Assembly: GCF_041154455.1 (NCBI RefSeq)
Contig: NZ_AP028664.1
Coordinates: 1,799,001 to 1,863,000 of the forward strand
Reading direction: 5' to 3'
DNA: 64,000 bases
Source: Variovorax sp. V213
GTDB lineage: Bacteria > Pseudomonadota > Gammaproteobacteria > Burkholderiales > Burkholderiaceae_C
The notes below the pieces were generated by a model. It was not told the origin of the DNA, searched no databases, and saw only the letters and a list, made by a program, of their open reading frames with translations. A program made the translations under genes and the position numbers. This document shows positions 1-9,004 of this stretch, one piece after another. Positions within the stretch are counted from its first letter, which is position 1; every line of letters starts with the position of its first letter.

Positions 1-2219
1 ATCCGCTGGCGGGCGTGCTCTCGGCCTTCGGCATGGGGCTGGCCGACCAGCTGGCGATGCGCGAACTGGCGCTGGAGCGCAGGCTCGATACTGAAGGGCT
101 GGCCGCGGCGCGCGATGCTGCGGGCGCCCTCGCCGCGCAGGCAAAGGGCGAGTTGCGCGAGCAGGGCGTGGCGGGTGCGGCCATCGCCGTGGTGCACCGC
201 GTGCAGCTTCGCTACGAAGGCACCGACACTGCGCTGGCCTGCGCGCTGCCCATGGCGGGCACGGTCAACGAGGCCATCGCCGCGATGCGCGACGAATTCG
301 AAACCGGCTACCGACGCCGTTTCGCCTTCCTGATGGCCGAGCGCGCACTCGTGATCGAGGCGGTGACGGTCGAAGCCGTGGGGGCCGGCGAGCGTGGCGC
401 GCCACCGGCCGCGCAGGCCGGCATTGCCCCCGGTTCACCCGAGCCGCTGGCGGCCGCGCGGATGTATTGCGAGGCCGACGAAAAAGCCGCCGGCTGGCGC
501 GACGCCGCGCTGTTCGACGAGGCGGCCCTCACGCCCGGTGCAACCATCGACGGCCCCGCCATCCTCGCAGGCCGCAATGCCACCACGGTGATCGAGCCCG
601 GATGGCAGGCACGCGCCACCGCGGCCGGCATCGAGATGCATCGGGTGCGCCCGCGCGTGGCCACGCAGGCGATGGGCACCAGCGCCGACCCGGTGATGCT
701 CGAGGTGTTCAACAACCTCTTCATGAACATCGCCGAGCAGATGGGCCTGCGGCTGCAGAACACGGCCTACTCGGTCAACATCAAGGAGCGGCTCGACTTT
801 TCTTGCGCGCTGTTCGACGTAGAGGGCAACCTGATCGCCAACGCGCCGCACATGCCGGTGCACCTGGGCTCGATGAGCGAATCGATCAAGACCGTGATCG
901 ACGGCAACCCCGGCATGGAGCCCGGCGACGTCTTCGTGCTGAACGACCCCTACCACGGCGGCACGCACCTGCCCGACATCACGGTGGTGACGCCGGTATA
1001 CCTGCAAGCGGGCGATGCGCGGCCTTCGTTCTATGTGGCTTCGCGTGGCCACCACGCCGACGTGGGCGGCGTCACGCCGGGCTCGATGCCGCCGTTCTCG
1101 GCCACCATCGGCGATGAAGGCGTGCTGATCGACAACTTCAAGCTGGTGGAGGGAGGCCGCCTGCGCGAGGCCGAGCTGCGCGCGCTGCTCGGGAGCGGCG
1201 CGCATCCGTCGCGCAACATCGAGCAGAACCTGGCCGACCTGCGCGCGCAGATCGCCGCCAACGAGAAAGGCGTGCAGGAGCTCCAGGCCATGGTGGCGCA
1301 GTTCGGCCGCGAGACCGTGGCCGCCTACATGGGCCACGTGCAGGACAACGCCGAGGAGTCGGTGCGCCGCGTCATCACGGCGCTGAAGGATGGCGAATTC
1401 ACGCTGCCGCTGGACAACGGTGCGCAGATTCGCGTTCGGGTCACGGTCGATGCGGTCGCGCGCTCGGCCACGGTGGATTTCACCGGCACCAGCGCGCAAC
1501 TGGCCAACAACTTCAATGCGCCGCGCGCCATCACCATGGCGGCCGTGCTGTACGTGTTCCGCACGCTGGTGGACGACGACATTCCGCTCAACGCGGGCTG
1601 CCTGAAGCCCATCCGGGTGATCGTGCCGAACGGCTGCATGCTCAATCCGCTGCCACCGGCCGCGGTGGTGGCGGGCAACGTCGAGACTTCGAGCTGCGTG
1701 ACCAATGCGCTCTATGGCGCGCTGGGCGTCATGGCCGCGAGCCAGTGCACCATGAACAACTTCACCTTCGGCGACGGCGAGCACCAGTACTACGAGACCA
1801 TCTCGGGCGGCTCGGGCGCTGGCCCGGACTTCGACGGCACGAGCGTGGTGCAGACCCACATGACCAATTCGCGCCTGACCGATCCCGAGGTGCTCGAGTT
1901 CCGCTACCCCGTGCGGCTCGACAGCTACCGCCTGCGCACCGGCTCGGGCGGGGCAGGGCGCTGGCGCGGCGGCGACGGCGGCGTACGGCGCGTGCGCTTC
2001 CTGGCGCCGATGACGGCGTCCATCCTCAGCAACGGCCGGCGCCATGGCGCCTTCGGCGGAGCAGGCGGCGAGGCCGGCGCGGTGGGCATCAACCGCGTCG
2101 AGCGGGCCGACGGCACCGTCGAGAGGCTCGACCACATCGGACAGGTGCAGATGCACCCGGGCGACGTGTTCGTGATCGAGACGCCCGGCGGCGGCGGGTG
2201 GGGCGAAGTCGGGCGCTGA
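1..2219 (+). CDS. 5-oxoprolinase / hydantoinase B family protein, 3' part (5' end outside window)
   Basis: The reading frame is open from base 3 (the first codons read P-L-A-G-V-L-S-A-F-G-M-G), a segment found inside the HyuA half of ATP-dependent 5-oxoprolinases, so the true start lies upstream. About 738 residues remain. The first ~210 are the end of the HyuA domain; from about residue 220 (around M-G-T-S-A-D-P-V) a complete HyuB domain follows, with the stretch VNIKERLDFSCALFD and a glycine-rich end (ETPGGGGWG). The family opens 5-oxoproline to glutamate, or hydrolyses hydantoins, using ATP. The fused HyuA-HyuB order favours 5-oxoprolinase. The substrate is not proven by sequence. It converges with the next gene. 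Confidence 0.88.
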   Translation, partial: PLAGVLSAFGMGLADQLAMRELALERRLDTEGLAAARDAAGALAAQAKGELREQGVAGAAIAVVHRVQLRYEGTDTALACALPMAGTVNEAIAAMRDEFETGYRRRFAFLMAERALVIEAVTVEAVGAGERGAPPAAQAGIAPGSPEPLAAARMYCEADEKAAGWRDAALFDEAALTPGATIDGPAILAGRNATTVIEPGWQARATAAGIEMHRVRPRVATQAMGTSADPVMLEVFNNLFMNIAEQMGLRLQNTAYSVNIKERLDFSCALFDVEGNLIANAPHMPVHLGSMSESIKTVIDGNPGMEPGDVFVLNDPYHGGTHLPDITVVTPVYLQAGDARPSFYVASRGHHADVGGVTPGSMPPFSATIGDEGVLIDNFKLVEGGRLREAELRALLGSGAHPSRNIEQNLADLRAQIAANEKGVQELQAMVAQFGRETVAAYMGHVQDNAEESVRRVITALKDGEFTLPLDNGAQIRVRVTVDAVARSATVDFTGTSAQLANNFNAPRAITMAAVLYVFRTLVDDDIPLNAGCLKPIRVIVPNGCMLNPLPPAAVVAGNVETSSCVTNALYGALGVMAASQCTMNNFTFGDGEHQYYETISGGSGAGPDFDGTSVVQTHMTNSRLTDPEVLEFRYPVRLDSYRLRTGSGGAGRWRGGDGGVRRVRFLAPMTASILSNGRRHGAFGGAGGEAGAVGINRVERADGTVERLDHIGQVQMHPGDVFVIETPGGGGWGEVGR

Positions 2220-2283
2220 ATTGTGCGTTCTGCCGGCGGGGGTGCGATCCCGCCGAAGAGGCCCCGAGAAAGCGGCGCGCGGC

Positions 2284-3981
2284 TTACATCCCCACGTAAT
2301 TCGGCCCGCCGCCCCCTTCAGGCGTGACCCACACGATGTTCTGGGTCGGGTCCTTGATGTCGCAGGTCTTGCAATGCACGCAGTTCTGCGCATTGATCTG
2401 CAGGCGCTGCTTGCCGTCTTCGGTGCCCACGAATTCGTAGACGCCGGCCGGGCAGTAGCGGCTTTCAGGGCCGGCAAACTTCGACAGGTTGATGTTCACC
2501 GGCACCGACGCATCCTTGAGCGTCAGGTGGGCCGGCTGCTGTTCCTCGTGGTTGGTGTTGCTGATGAACACGCTCGACAGGCGGTCGAAGGTGAGCTTGC
2601 CGTCCGGTTTCGGATAGGCGATGGGCTTGCACTCCGCCGCGGGCTTGAGGTACAGGTGGTCGGGCTTGTGGCGGCGCAGGGTCCATGGAATGTGGCCCTT
2701 GAGCAGCCACTGCTCGACGCCGTTCATGAAGGTGGCAATGCCGAGGCCCTTCTTGAACCAGGCCTTGAAGTTGCGTGCCTTGTTCAGCTCCGTGTAGAGC
2801 CAGCTCTTCTCGAAGGCGGCCGGGTAGGCCGTGAGCTCGTCGTGCTGGCGGCCGGCCTGCACGGCGTCGTACGCGGCCTCGGCGGCCAGCATGCCCGTCT
2901 TGATGGCAGCGTGGCTGCCCTTGATGCGGCTCACGTTGAGGTAGCCGGCCTCGCAGCCGACCAGCGCGCCGCCCGGGAACACCGTCTTGGGCAGCGACAT
3001 CAGGCCGCCGGCCGTGATGGCGCGCGCGCCGTATCCGATGCGCTTGGCGGGCTTGATGCCCTTGGCTTCGTCGCCTTCCAGGTACCAGCGGATGTTGGGA
3101 TGCAGCTTCCAGCGCTGCATTTCCTCGAACGGGCTCAGGTAGGGGTTGCTGTAGTCCAGGCCCGTGATGAAACCCATGGAGATCTTGTTGTCTTCCATGT
3201 GATAGAGGAAAGCGCCGCCGTAGGTGTCGCTCTTCATCGGCCAGCCGGCGGTGTGCAGCACGAAGCCGGGCTGGTGGCGCTTGGGGTCGATTTCCCACAC
3301 TTCCTTCACGCCGAGGCCGTAGGTCTGCGGGTCCTTGCCTTCGTCGAGCTTGAACCTGGCGATGAGCTGGCGGCCCAGGTGGCCGCGCGCGCCTTCGGCA
3401 AACACGGTGTACTTGCCCAGGAGCTCCATGCCGAGCTGGAAGTTCTCGGTGGGTTCGCCGTCCTTGCCCACGCCCAGGTTGCCGGTGGCGACGCCGCGCA
3501 CCGAGCCGTTCTCGTTGTAGAGCACTTCGGCCGCCGGGAAGCCGGGGAAGATCTCCACGCCCAGGCTCTCGGCCTGCTGTGCCAGCCACTTGGTGAAGTC
3601 GCTCAGGCTGATGATGTAGTTGCCGTGGTTCTGGAAGCAGGCCGGCAGGAAGGCGTTGGGCGTGCGCAGGCCCGACTTTTCGCCGAGGAACACCATGGCG
3701 TCGTCGGTCACGGGCTGGTTCAGCGGGGCGCCCTGTTCCTTCCAGTCGGGCAGCAGCTCGTTGAGGGCGCGCGGGTCCATGATGGCGCCCGAGAGAATGT
3801 GCGCGCCGGGCTCGGAGCCTTTTTCGAGCACCACGACCGAGATTTCCTTTTCGTGGTGGGCGGCCAGCTGCTTGAGCCGGATGGCGGTCGAGAGGCCGGC
3901 CGGACCGCCGCCGACGACGACCACGTCATATTCCATGGATTCGCGGGGGCCGAACTGGGCGAGGATTTCGTCGTGGGTCAT
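2284..3981 (-). CDS. Electron transfer flavoprotein-ubiquinone oxidoreductase (ETF-QO)
   Basis: Passes electrons from reduced ETF, fed by acyl-CoA dehydrogenases, to ubiquinone at the inner membrane. The N-terminus carries an FAD dinucleotide fold (YDVVVVGGGPAGLSTAIRL). The C-terminus has the 4Fe-4S cysteines (YCPAGVYEFV and NCVHCKTCDIKDP). I place the start at the ATG at 3981 (MTHDEILAQFGPRESMEYD), giving 565 residues, close to family length. An in-frame ATG at 4035 and a TTG at 4083 would add 18 and 34 residues without domain content; neither has a good ribosome site. It fits functionally with the acyl-CoA dehydrogenase at 32.9-34.0 kb. Divergent from the SDR gene. Confidence 0.93.
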   Translation of the reverse strand: MTHDEILAQFGPRESMEYDVVVVGGGPAGLSTAIRLKQLAAHHEKEISVVVLEKGSEPGAHILSGAIMDPRALNELLPDWKEQGAPLNQPVTDDAMVFLGEKSGLRTPNAFLPACFQNHGNYIISLSDFTKWLAQQAESLGVEIFPGFPAAEVLYNENGSVRGVATGNLGVGKDGEPTENFQLGMELLGKYTVFAEGARGHLGRQLIARFKLDEGKDPQTYGLGVKEVWEIDPKRHQPGFVLHTAGWPMKSDTYGGAFLYHMEDNKISMGFITGLDYSNPYLSPFEEMQRWKLHPNIRWYLEGDEAKGIKPAKRIGYGARAITAGGLMSLPKTVFPGGALVGCEAGYLNVSRIKGSHAAIKTGMLAAEAAYDAVQAGRQHDELTAYPAAFEKSWLYTELNKARNFKAWFKKGLGIATFMNGVEQWLLKGHIPWTLRRHKPDHLYLKPAAECKPIAYPKPDGKLTFDRLSSVFISNTNHEEQQPAHLTLKDASVPVNINLSKFAGPESRYCPAGVYEFVGTEDGKQRLQINAQNCVHCKTCDIKDPTQNIVWVTPEGGGGPNYVGM

Positions 3982-4097
3982 GTGGGTCTCGTCGATAATG
4001 ATTTGAGGCTCGGACGCTTCGAGGGCGCGAAACATTTTATGTGGAGTGCGGGGCGTCGCCTCGGCGACTCGGCAACGACTCAACAGGACCCTCTTTC

Positions 4098-4880
4098 ATG
4101 GCTTACAGCATCGACCTTTCGGGCCGCGTGGCCTTCGTCACCGGCGCTTCCAGCGGCCTGGGCGCGCAGTTTGCCAAGACGCTGGCGCGCGCCGGTGCGG
4201 CGGTGGTGCTGGCAAGCCGCCGGATCGAGAAACTCAAGGAGCTGCGTGCGCGCATCGAGGGCGAGGGCGGCGACGCCCATGTGGTCGAGCTCGACGTGAC
4301 CGACATCGGCAGCATCAAGGCCGCCGTGGCGCGCGCCGAGACCGAGGTGGGCCCGATCGACGTCCTGGTCAACAACTCGGGCGTGAGCACCACCCAGCGC
4401 CTGCAGGACGTCACGCCCGACGACTACGACTACATCTTCGACACCAACGTGAAGGGTTCGTTCTTCGTCGCTCAGGAGGTGGGCAAACGCATGCTGGCGC
4501 GCGCCGACGGCTCGGCGCCGGGCACCTACATCGGCGGGCGCATCATCAACATCGCCTCGGTCGCCGCGCTCAAGGTGCTGCCGCAGATCGGCACCTACTG
4601 CATGAGCAAGGCTGCGGTGGTGCAGATGACCAAGGCCATGGCGCTCGAATGGGGCCGCTTCGGCATCAACGTGAACGCGCTGTGCCCCGGCTACATCACG
4701 ACCGAGCTCAACGAGGACCACTGGCTTTCCGAAGGCGGCGCCAAGCTCGTGAACATGCTGCCGCGCAAGCGCGTGGGCAAGCCCGAAGATCTCGACGGCC
4801 TGATCGTGCTGCTGGCCAGCGGGCAGAGCCACTTCGTGAACGGCGCGGTGATTGCCGCGGACGACGGTTTCGCGCTCTGA
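4098..4880 (+). CDS. SDR family NAD(P)-dependent oxidoreductase
   Basis: A 260-residue classical short-chain dehydrogenase. It has the TGASSGLG nucleotide-binding motif near residues 15-22, the VNNSG structural motif and the YCMSK catalytic Tyr-x3-Lys. The start MAYSIDLSGRVAFVTG is preceded by AGGA about 9 bases upstream. Codons upstream of it in the same frame lie in the divergent spacer and are unlikely to be coding. Substrate unknown. The neighbouring acyl-CoA thioesterase and ETF-QO suggest acyl-chain or 3-hydroxyacyl metabolism, as inference only. Confidence 0.92.
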   Translation: MAYSIDLSGRVAFVTGASSGLGAQFAKTLARAGAAVVLASRRIEKLKELRARIEGEGGDAHVVELDVTDIGSIKAAVARAETEVGPIDVLVNNSGVSTTQRLQDVTPDDYDYIFDTNVKGSFFVAQEVGKRMLARADGSAPGTYIGGRIINIASVAALKVLPQIGTYCMSKAAVVQMTKAMALEWGRFGINVNALCPGYITTELNEDHWLSEGGAKLVNMLPRKRVGKPEDLDGLIVLLASGQSHFVNGAVIAADDGFAL

Positions 4881-4904
4881 TCTTCCATCCCACAAGATCC
4901 ACCG

Positions 4905-5327
4905 ATGAGAATTGAAATCCCCGAGAAGAAGAAGTTCGTGTACGAGATGTCCATTCCCATCCGCTGGGGCGACATGGACGCCATGGGCCACCTCAACAAC
5001 GGCACCTACTTTCGCTACCTGGAAACTGCGCGCATCGACTGGATACATTCGCTCGGCATCGAGCCCACGCCGGGCGGTGAAGGCATGGTGATCGTCAATG
5101 CCTTCTGCAATTTCTACCGCCAGATCGAATATCCCGGGGACGTGCTGCTCAAGATGTACGTGAGCGACCCGGGCCGCACCACCTTCGAAAGCTGGGCCAC
5201 CATGGCGCGCGCCGAGGCGCCCGACGTGATCTGCGCCGCAGGCGGGGCGACCACCATCTGGGTCGATTTTCCGAAGCAGAAGGCGCTGGCCTTGCCCGAC
5301 TGGCTGCGCACGCTGGTGAGCGAATAG
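4905..5327 (+). CDS. Acyl-CoA thioesterase, 4-hydroxybenzoyl-CoA thioesterase-like hotdog protein
   Basis: A 140-residue single hotdog domain. The segment RWGDMDAMGHLNNGTYFRYL matches the 4HBT signature, with the catalytic Asp in GDMD and a histidine before the NN pair, followed by ETARIDW at the start of the central helix. Such proteins hydrolyse acyl-CoA thioesters in the cytoplasm; chain-length preference cannot be read. It starts 24 bases after the SDR gene and probably shares its transcript. Confidence 0.9.
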   Translation: MRIEIPEKKKFVYEMSIPIRWGDMDAMGHLNNGTYFRYLETARIDWIHSLGIEPTPGGEGMVIVNAFCNFYRQIEYPGDVLLKMYVSDPGRTTFESWATMARAEAPDVICAAGGATTIWVDFPKQKALALPDWLRTLVSE

Positions 5328-5478
5328 GGCGAAATGCCGCAAAGAACGCTGGCGCTTGCGGCCCTCGTGCAGTTTGCCGCTTCGAGCCACGGGCAGGCCC
5401 AGACGAAGGCCGAGAACAATGCCTGCCCCGCGAACGCGTTGCGCATCGTTGCCCGGAGGCAAGGGCTTTGCGACGGCC

Positions 5479-6831
5479 TCAGGCCGGCCGCAGCACGATG
5501 CGCGCCTCGAACCCGCTGGCGGCGCCCGCCGGTGGCGAGGCCAGTTCGAGCTTCGCGTTGTGCTTCTCGACGATGGTGCCCACGATCGAAAGGCCCAGGC
5601 CGTATCCCGTGCGGTCGGAGCTGTGCCGTATGTGGCGCTGCTGCAGCGTGGCGAGCTGCTCCGCGCTGACGCCCGGGCCGAAGTCGCGCACCGCGAGCGT
5701 ACAGGGCGCCATCACCTCGATCACCACGCGGCCGCTGCCGCTGTAGCGCAGCGCGTTTTCAACCAGGTTGCGCAGCGCGATGGCCAGCGCGTCGACGTCG
5801 CCCGAGGCAATGGGCGCGATGGCGTCGGGCACCTTGAGTGCCAGGCGTTCGCTGATCTGTGGGTCTTTCCAGAATTCCTGCACCACGGCGCCCGCGAGCT
5901 GGACCAGATTGACCCGTGAGCGGGCCAGCGACGCGCCAGATTCGGCGCGCGAGAGCTGGAGCAGCTTCTCGGTGCGGTGGCTGAGTATCTGCAGCGCGTC
6001 GATTGCGGCCTGGACATCGTTGCGCCGCAGGTCGTGCTCGAGCGCGGTCTGCAGGCGCAGCCGCGCCGCGGCCAGAGGCGTTCGCAGCTCGTGGGCCGCA
6101 TTGGCGGCCAGCGCGCGCTCGACGTCGAGCGACTGCGACAGGCGCTCCAGCAGGCTGTTGACGTGGTCGCCCACCGAGCGCAGCTCCCTCGGCAGGCCGG
6201 GCAGCGTGATGGGCCGCAGGTCGGAGCCGCTGCGCTTCTCGATCTCGCCTGCAAGCTGCTGCAGCACGCGCAGCTCGGTGCGCGCCACGTTGCGCAGCAC
6301 CAGCGCCAGGAGCGGCAGCACGGCGCCCAGCGGAATGATCAGGCCGTAGAGCGTGCGGTTCAGCGCCGTGCGGCGCTCGTCGAGCGGATCGGCCACCTGG
6401 AAGTAGAGGCCTCGCGTGGGGTGCCGCACGGTATAGATGCGCCAGGTCTGGTTGTTCGCGAAGCCCGCCGCCAGCGGAACGTCGAAGGCATCGTTGGGTG
6501 ACTCGGCCGAGCGCAGCAGCACGTGCTCGTGGATGTCCACAACCTGGTAGTTCACGGCGTCTTCCGAGAACAGCTGCTTGGGCGCGACCATCGGCAGGGC
6601 CGAAGGCGTGCCCCCTTGCTGCAGCTTGTCGAGTTCCTGCACCGCCATGTCGAACATGCGGTGCGATACCTCGACCAGCTCGTTGTCGAAGTTATGGTTG
6701 ATCTCGCGGTCCACATACCAGACCACGGCCAGCACGCACAGCATCCACACGCCGCCCACCCAGACGATCAGCGTGCGAGTCAGGCGGCCGGCCAGCGTGT
6801 CGGGGCCGGTTGGGGGAAGAACTGCGTTCAT
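5479..6831 (-). CDS. Sensor histidine kinase, TctE/QseC/PmrB type
   Basis: 450-residue membrane sensor. One membrane helix lies near residues 20-42, a periplasmic 2CSK_N-like segment of about 130 residues follows, then a second helix (YGLIIPLGAVLPLLALVL). The HisKA box is NAAHELRTPLAAAR with the phospho-accepting His; the N box is NLVENALRYSG; the G boxes are DFGPGV and GYGLGLSIVG. Its ATG overlaps the response-regulator stop by 4 bases (ATGA), so the two are co-translated. Divergent placement next to PAP2 and EptA genes suggests a PmrB-like role in sensing envelope stress; the signal is unknown. Confidence 0.93.
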   Translation of the reverse strand: MNAVLPPTGPDTLAGRLTRTLIVWVGGVWMLCVLAVVWYVDREINHNFDNELVEVSHRMFDMAVQELDKLQQGGTPSALPMVAPKQLFSEDAVNYQVVDIHEHVLLRSAESPNDAFDVPLAAGFANNQTWRIYTVRHPTRGLYFQVADPLDERRTALNRTLYGLIIPLGAVLPLLALVLRNVARTELRVLQQLAGEIEKRSGSDLRPITLPGLPRELRSVGDHVNSLLERLSQSLDVERALAANAAHELRTPLAAARLRLQTALEHDLRRNDVQAAIDALQILSHRTEKLLQLSRAESGASLARSRVNLVQLAGAVVQEFWKDPQISERLALKVPDAIAPIASGDVDALAIALRNLVENALRYSGSGRVVIEVMAPCTLAVRDFGPGVSAEQLATLQQRHIRHSSDRTGYGLGLSIVGTIVEKHNAKLELASPPAGAASGFEARIVLRPA

Positions 6832-7502
6832 TCGTCGTCGTCTGCCGAAGTCGACAGGCGATAGCCGAGGCCGCGCAGTGTCTGGATATGGCTGCGGCCG
6901 AGCTTGCGCCGCAGCCGGCTGATGAACACCTCGAGCGTGTTGCTGTCGGCCTCGTCGCCGAAGCCGTAGAGCGCATCGGCCAGGTTTTCGCGGGTGTGGA
7001 TGCGTTCGGGCCGTGTGGCCATGACGCGCAGCAGCGCCCATTCCTTCTGGGTCAGGACGACGGGATTCCCGTCCTTGCGGACCCGGTCCTGCGCCAGGTC
7101 GATCTCGAGCGTGCCGAGGTGAAGCACGGGCGAACTGCCGGCGCTGCGCCGCCGCTCGACCGCACGCAGCCGTGCCAGCAGCTCGGCCGGGTCGTAGGGC
7201 TTGATGAGGTAGTCGTCGGCGCCGGCATCGAGCCCGCGGATGCGGTCGGTGACCTGGTCGCGCGCGGTCAGCACGATGACGATGGGCGGCTCCCGCAGCG
7301 CGCGCACCTGCGGCAGCAGCGAAAGGCCGTCGCCGTCGCCCAGGTGCAGGTCGAGCAGGACGGCGGCGTATTGCACCGAATGCAGGGCGCCCCGGGCCTC
7401 GGCGAGGCTGGACGCCACGTCGACCACGAAAGCTTTCGCAATCAGATAGCTGCAAACGGCGTCTGCCAACGCACTGTCATCTTCGACGAGCAATATGCGC
7501 AC
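6828..7502 (-). CDS. OmpR-family response regulator (PmrA/QseB-like)
   Basis: 224 residues. The receiver domain has the acidic pocket EDD at 7-9, phospho-acceptor Asp51 (LLDLHLGDGDG), Thr79 and Lys101 (LIKPYD). A winged-helix DNA-binding domain follows from about residue 125, with VFISRLRRKLG and IQTLRGLGYRLS. It is translated ahead of the kinase with a 4-base overlap. The 118-base divergent spacer to the PAP2 gene contains three TTCAG half-sites, and a related array precedes eptA, so these genes are its likely targets (inference). Confidence 0.94.
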   Translation of the reverse strand: MRILLVEDDSALADAVCSYLIAKAFVVDVASSLAEARGALHSVQYAAVLLDLHLGDGDGLSLLPQVRALREPPIVIVLTARDQVTDRIRGLDAGADDYLIKPYDPAELLARLRAVERRRSAGSSPVLHLGTLEIDLAQDRVRKDGNPVVLTQKEWALLRVMATRPERIHTRENLADALYGFGDEADSNTLEVFISRLRRKLGRSHIQTLRGLGYRLSTSADDDE

Positions 7503-7577
7503 GCGAGGTCACTCTTTCTTTCAAAAAACCGAGTCTAGCGCCGACCGCCGGGTGGTCCGGGAGCACGTCAGCTTTCG

Positions 7578-7603
7578 TTCAGGCTGCTTCAGGATTGGTT
7601 CAG
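7578..7603 (+). promoter_or_regulatory. Putative response-regulator binding site (TTCAG array 1)
   Basis: TTCAG occurs at 7578, 7588 and 7599, spacings of 10 and 11 bases, as expected for tandem half-sites of an OmpR-family dimer. It lies between the two-component operon and the first PAP2 gene. The first 14 bases, TTCAGGCTGCTTCA, closely match TTCAGGCTTCCTTCA in front of eptA. Confidence 0.55.
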
Positions 7604-7620
7604 ACCAGGAACGTAGGCTC

Positions 7621-8391
7621 ATGGGGTTTCCCGGACTTGGTTTTTTGCTGCTTGTTTCCCTGCTCATGACGCGTGTGCTGAATCTGCCGACTGTTTCGAA
7701 TCTTCGTCTGGGGGCCATGACCCTTCTGGCGCTGGTACTCCTGCTGGGCTGGGACGCCACCGGCGGCGACCTCGCCCTGGCGCGCCTCGCGGGCACGCCC
7801 ATGGGGTTTCCGCTGCGCGACAACGCCTTTCTCGTCCATGTGATGCACGAAAGCGCCAAGAACCTGAGCTGGCTGCTCGTGATTGCGCTGTTCGCCGGCA
7901 TCCGCTGGCCGCTGGGCATCCTGCGGCGGCTGCCGGTTCGCGCCCGGGCACAGCTGGCCTTCACAGTGCTGCTTTCGGTGGTTGCGGTCAGCGTGCTCAA
8001 GCATGCGAGCCACACAAGCTGCCCCTGGGACCTGAAGGAATTCGGCGGCGTCGCAAGCCACGTTTCGCATTGGGCATGGAAGGTCTATGACGGCGGCCCG
8101 GGCGGGTGTTTTCCCGCCGGCCATGCCTCCGCGGCTTTCGCGTACCTGGGCGGCTATTTCGTGCTGCGCAGGGTGTCGCCGCGTGCCGCGCTCGTCTGGC
8201 TCGGCGTGTCGCTGGCCGCGGGCCTCGCGCTGGGGCTGTCGCAGCAGCTGCGGGGCGCGCACTACATGAGCCACACGCTGTGGACGGCGTGGATCTGCTG
8301 GGTGGTGGGCTTTGCCATCGACCTCCTGGCCGCACCCCGGGCCCCTCGACTGCCAACGGCTCAACCCGCCGTCCTGCATGCAGGCTCTTGA
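7621..8391 (+). CDS. PAP2 family membrane phosphatase (LpxE/lipid phosphatase-like)
   Basis: 256 residues with about six membrane helices. Phosphatase motifs are visible: a lysine motif followed by SCPWDL, CFPAGHASAAF (equivalent of PSGH) and a final histidine motif LRGAHYMSHTLW. The family removes phosphate from lipids such as lipid A, phosphatidyl-glycerophosphate or undecaprenyl diphosphate at the inner membrane. The ATG at 7621 has AGGA 10 bases upstream; ATGs at 7666 and 7717 are possible alternatives and still retain the first helix in part. It overlaps the second PAP2 gene by 14 bases. Genes of this kind often accompany eptA/mcr genes. Confidence 0.88.
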   Translation: MGFPGLGFLLLVSLLMTRVLNLPTVSNLRLGAMTLLALVLLLGWDATGGDLALARLAGTPMGFPLRDNAFLVHVMHESAKNLSWLLVIALFAGIRWPLGILRRLPVRARAQLAFTVLLSVVAVSVLKHASHTSCPWDLKEFGGVASHVSHWAWKVYDGGPGGCFPAGHASAAFAYLGGYFVLRRVSPRAALVWLGVSLAAGLALGLSQQLRGAHYMSHTLWTAWICWVVGFAIDLLAAPRAPRLPTAQPAVLHAGS

Positions 8392-8947
8392 TGTCACCCT
8401 GTTCGCGCTGATCAACGCAGGCGCCGCGGCACCGGCGTGGAGCATCTATTTCGCGCGCTTTGCCTCCGATGTGCTGCCGGCCTTGCTGGCCGTTGCGATC
8501 ATCGGCGGGGCGGCGCTCGACCGGCGCCTGCGCTATGCCTGCTTCACCGCGCTGTTCAGCGTGCTGCTGGTCTGGCTCTTCGTGAACGTGTTTCGTTCCG
8601 CCATGCCGTTCCAGCGGCCCGCGTTCTACGGGCTGGGCATCCAGTGGGCGCCGCAGGGCGCACGGCCGGGTTTTCCGAGCCTGCATGCCGCGTGCACCTT
8701 CGCGGCGGCGTTTTCCCTCTGGTGCCTGCCCTGGCGCGCGCCCATGTTCGCGGCGCTGGCGGTGGCCGCGGTGGTCGGATGGAGCCGGGTGTTCCTGGGG
8801 CTGCACTTTCCGCTCGACGTGGTCGTCGGGGCGATGCTTGCCGCGCTGGTCTCGATCGTGGTGGAGCGCGGCGTCAGCCGCCCGCTGAACCTGGCGCTCA
8901 GGGCCTACATGCGGCCCAGGTTGAGGGCGAGAAGGGCTCGAGTCTGA
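8378..8947 (+). CDS. PAP2 family phosphatase, undecaprenyl-diphosphatase (BcrC/YbjG)-like
   Basis: 189 residues, multi-spanning. The three PAP2 motifs are clear: R-x6-RP (RSAMPFQRP), PSLH (GFPSLHAACTF) and SR-x5-H-x3-D (SRVFLGLHFPLD). The family hydrolyses undecaprenyl diphosphate or related diphosphates on the periplasmic face. The start MQALDVTLFALINAG at 8378 overlaps the end of the preceding PAP2 gene, indicating translational coupling. Upstream in-frame codons lie inside the previous gene and lack family similarity. Confidence 0.88.
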   Translation: MQALDVTLFALINAGAAAPAWSIYFARFASDVLPALLAVAIIGGAALDRRLRYACFTALFSVLLVWLFVNVFRSAMPFQRPAFYGLGIQWAPQGARPGFPSLHAACTFAAAFSLWCLPWRAPMFAALAVAAVVGWSRVFLGLHFPLDVVVGAMLAALVSIVVERGVSRPLNLALRAYMRPRLRARRARV

Positions 8948-8982
8948 ACGCTGGCTGAACGCGCAGTTCAGGCTTCCTTCAG
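8944..8982 (+). promoter_or_regulatory. Putative response-regulator binding site (TTCAG array 2) before eptA
   Basis: Two inverted half-sites CTGAA (8944, 8955) are followed by two direct half-sites TTCAG (8967, 8978). Each pair is spaced 11 bases. It sits in the 57-base gap before eptA, overlapping the preceding stop codon. A possible -10 element TACATT lies at 8993-8998. Confidence 0.55.
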
Positions 8983-9004
8983 TTGCGCTTCCTACATTCG
9001 GTGG

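Noticed and set aside
2235..2262. Hairpin CGGCGGG/CCCGCCG after the oxoprolinase gene as terminator
   Set aside because: Seven-base stem but no T-run on either side; chance is high in this GC content.
435..2477. A long minus-strand frame opposite the 5-oxoprolinase gene
   Set aside because: Shadow frame of a clearly recognised gene; composition is His/Arg/Ala-rich with no motif.
5334..5669. Possible small secreted protein starting MPQRTLALAALVQFAAS
   Set aside because: The signal-like start is followed by low-complexity sequence overlapping the 3' end of the histidine kinase by about 190 bases, with no ribosome site.
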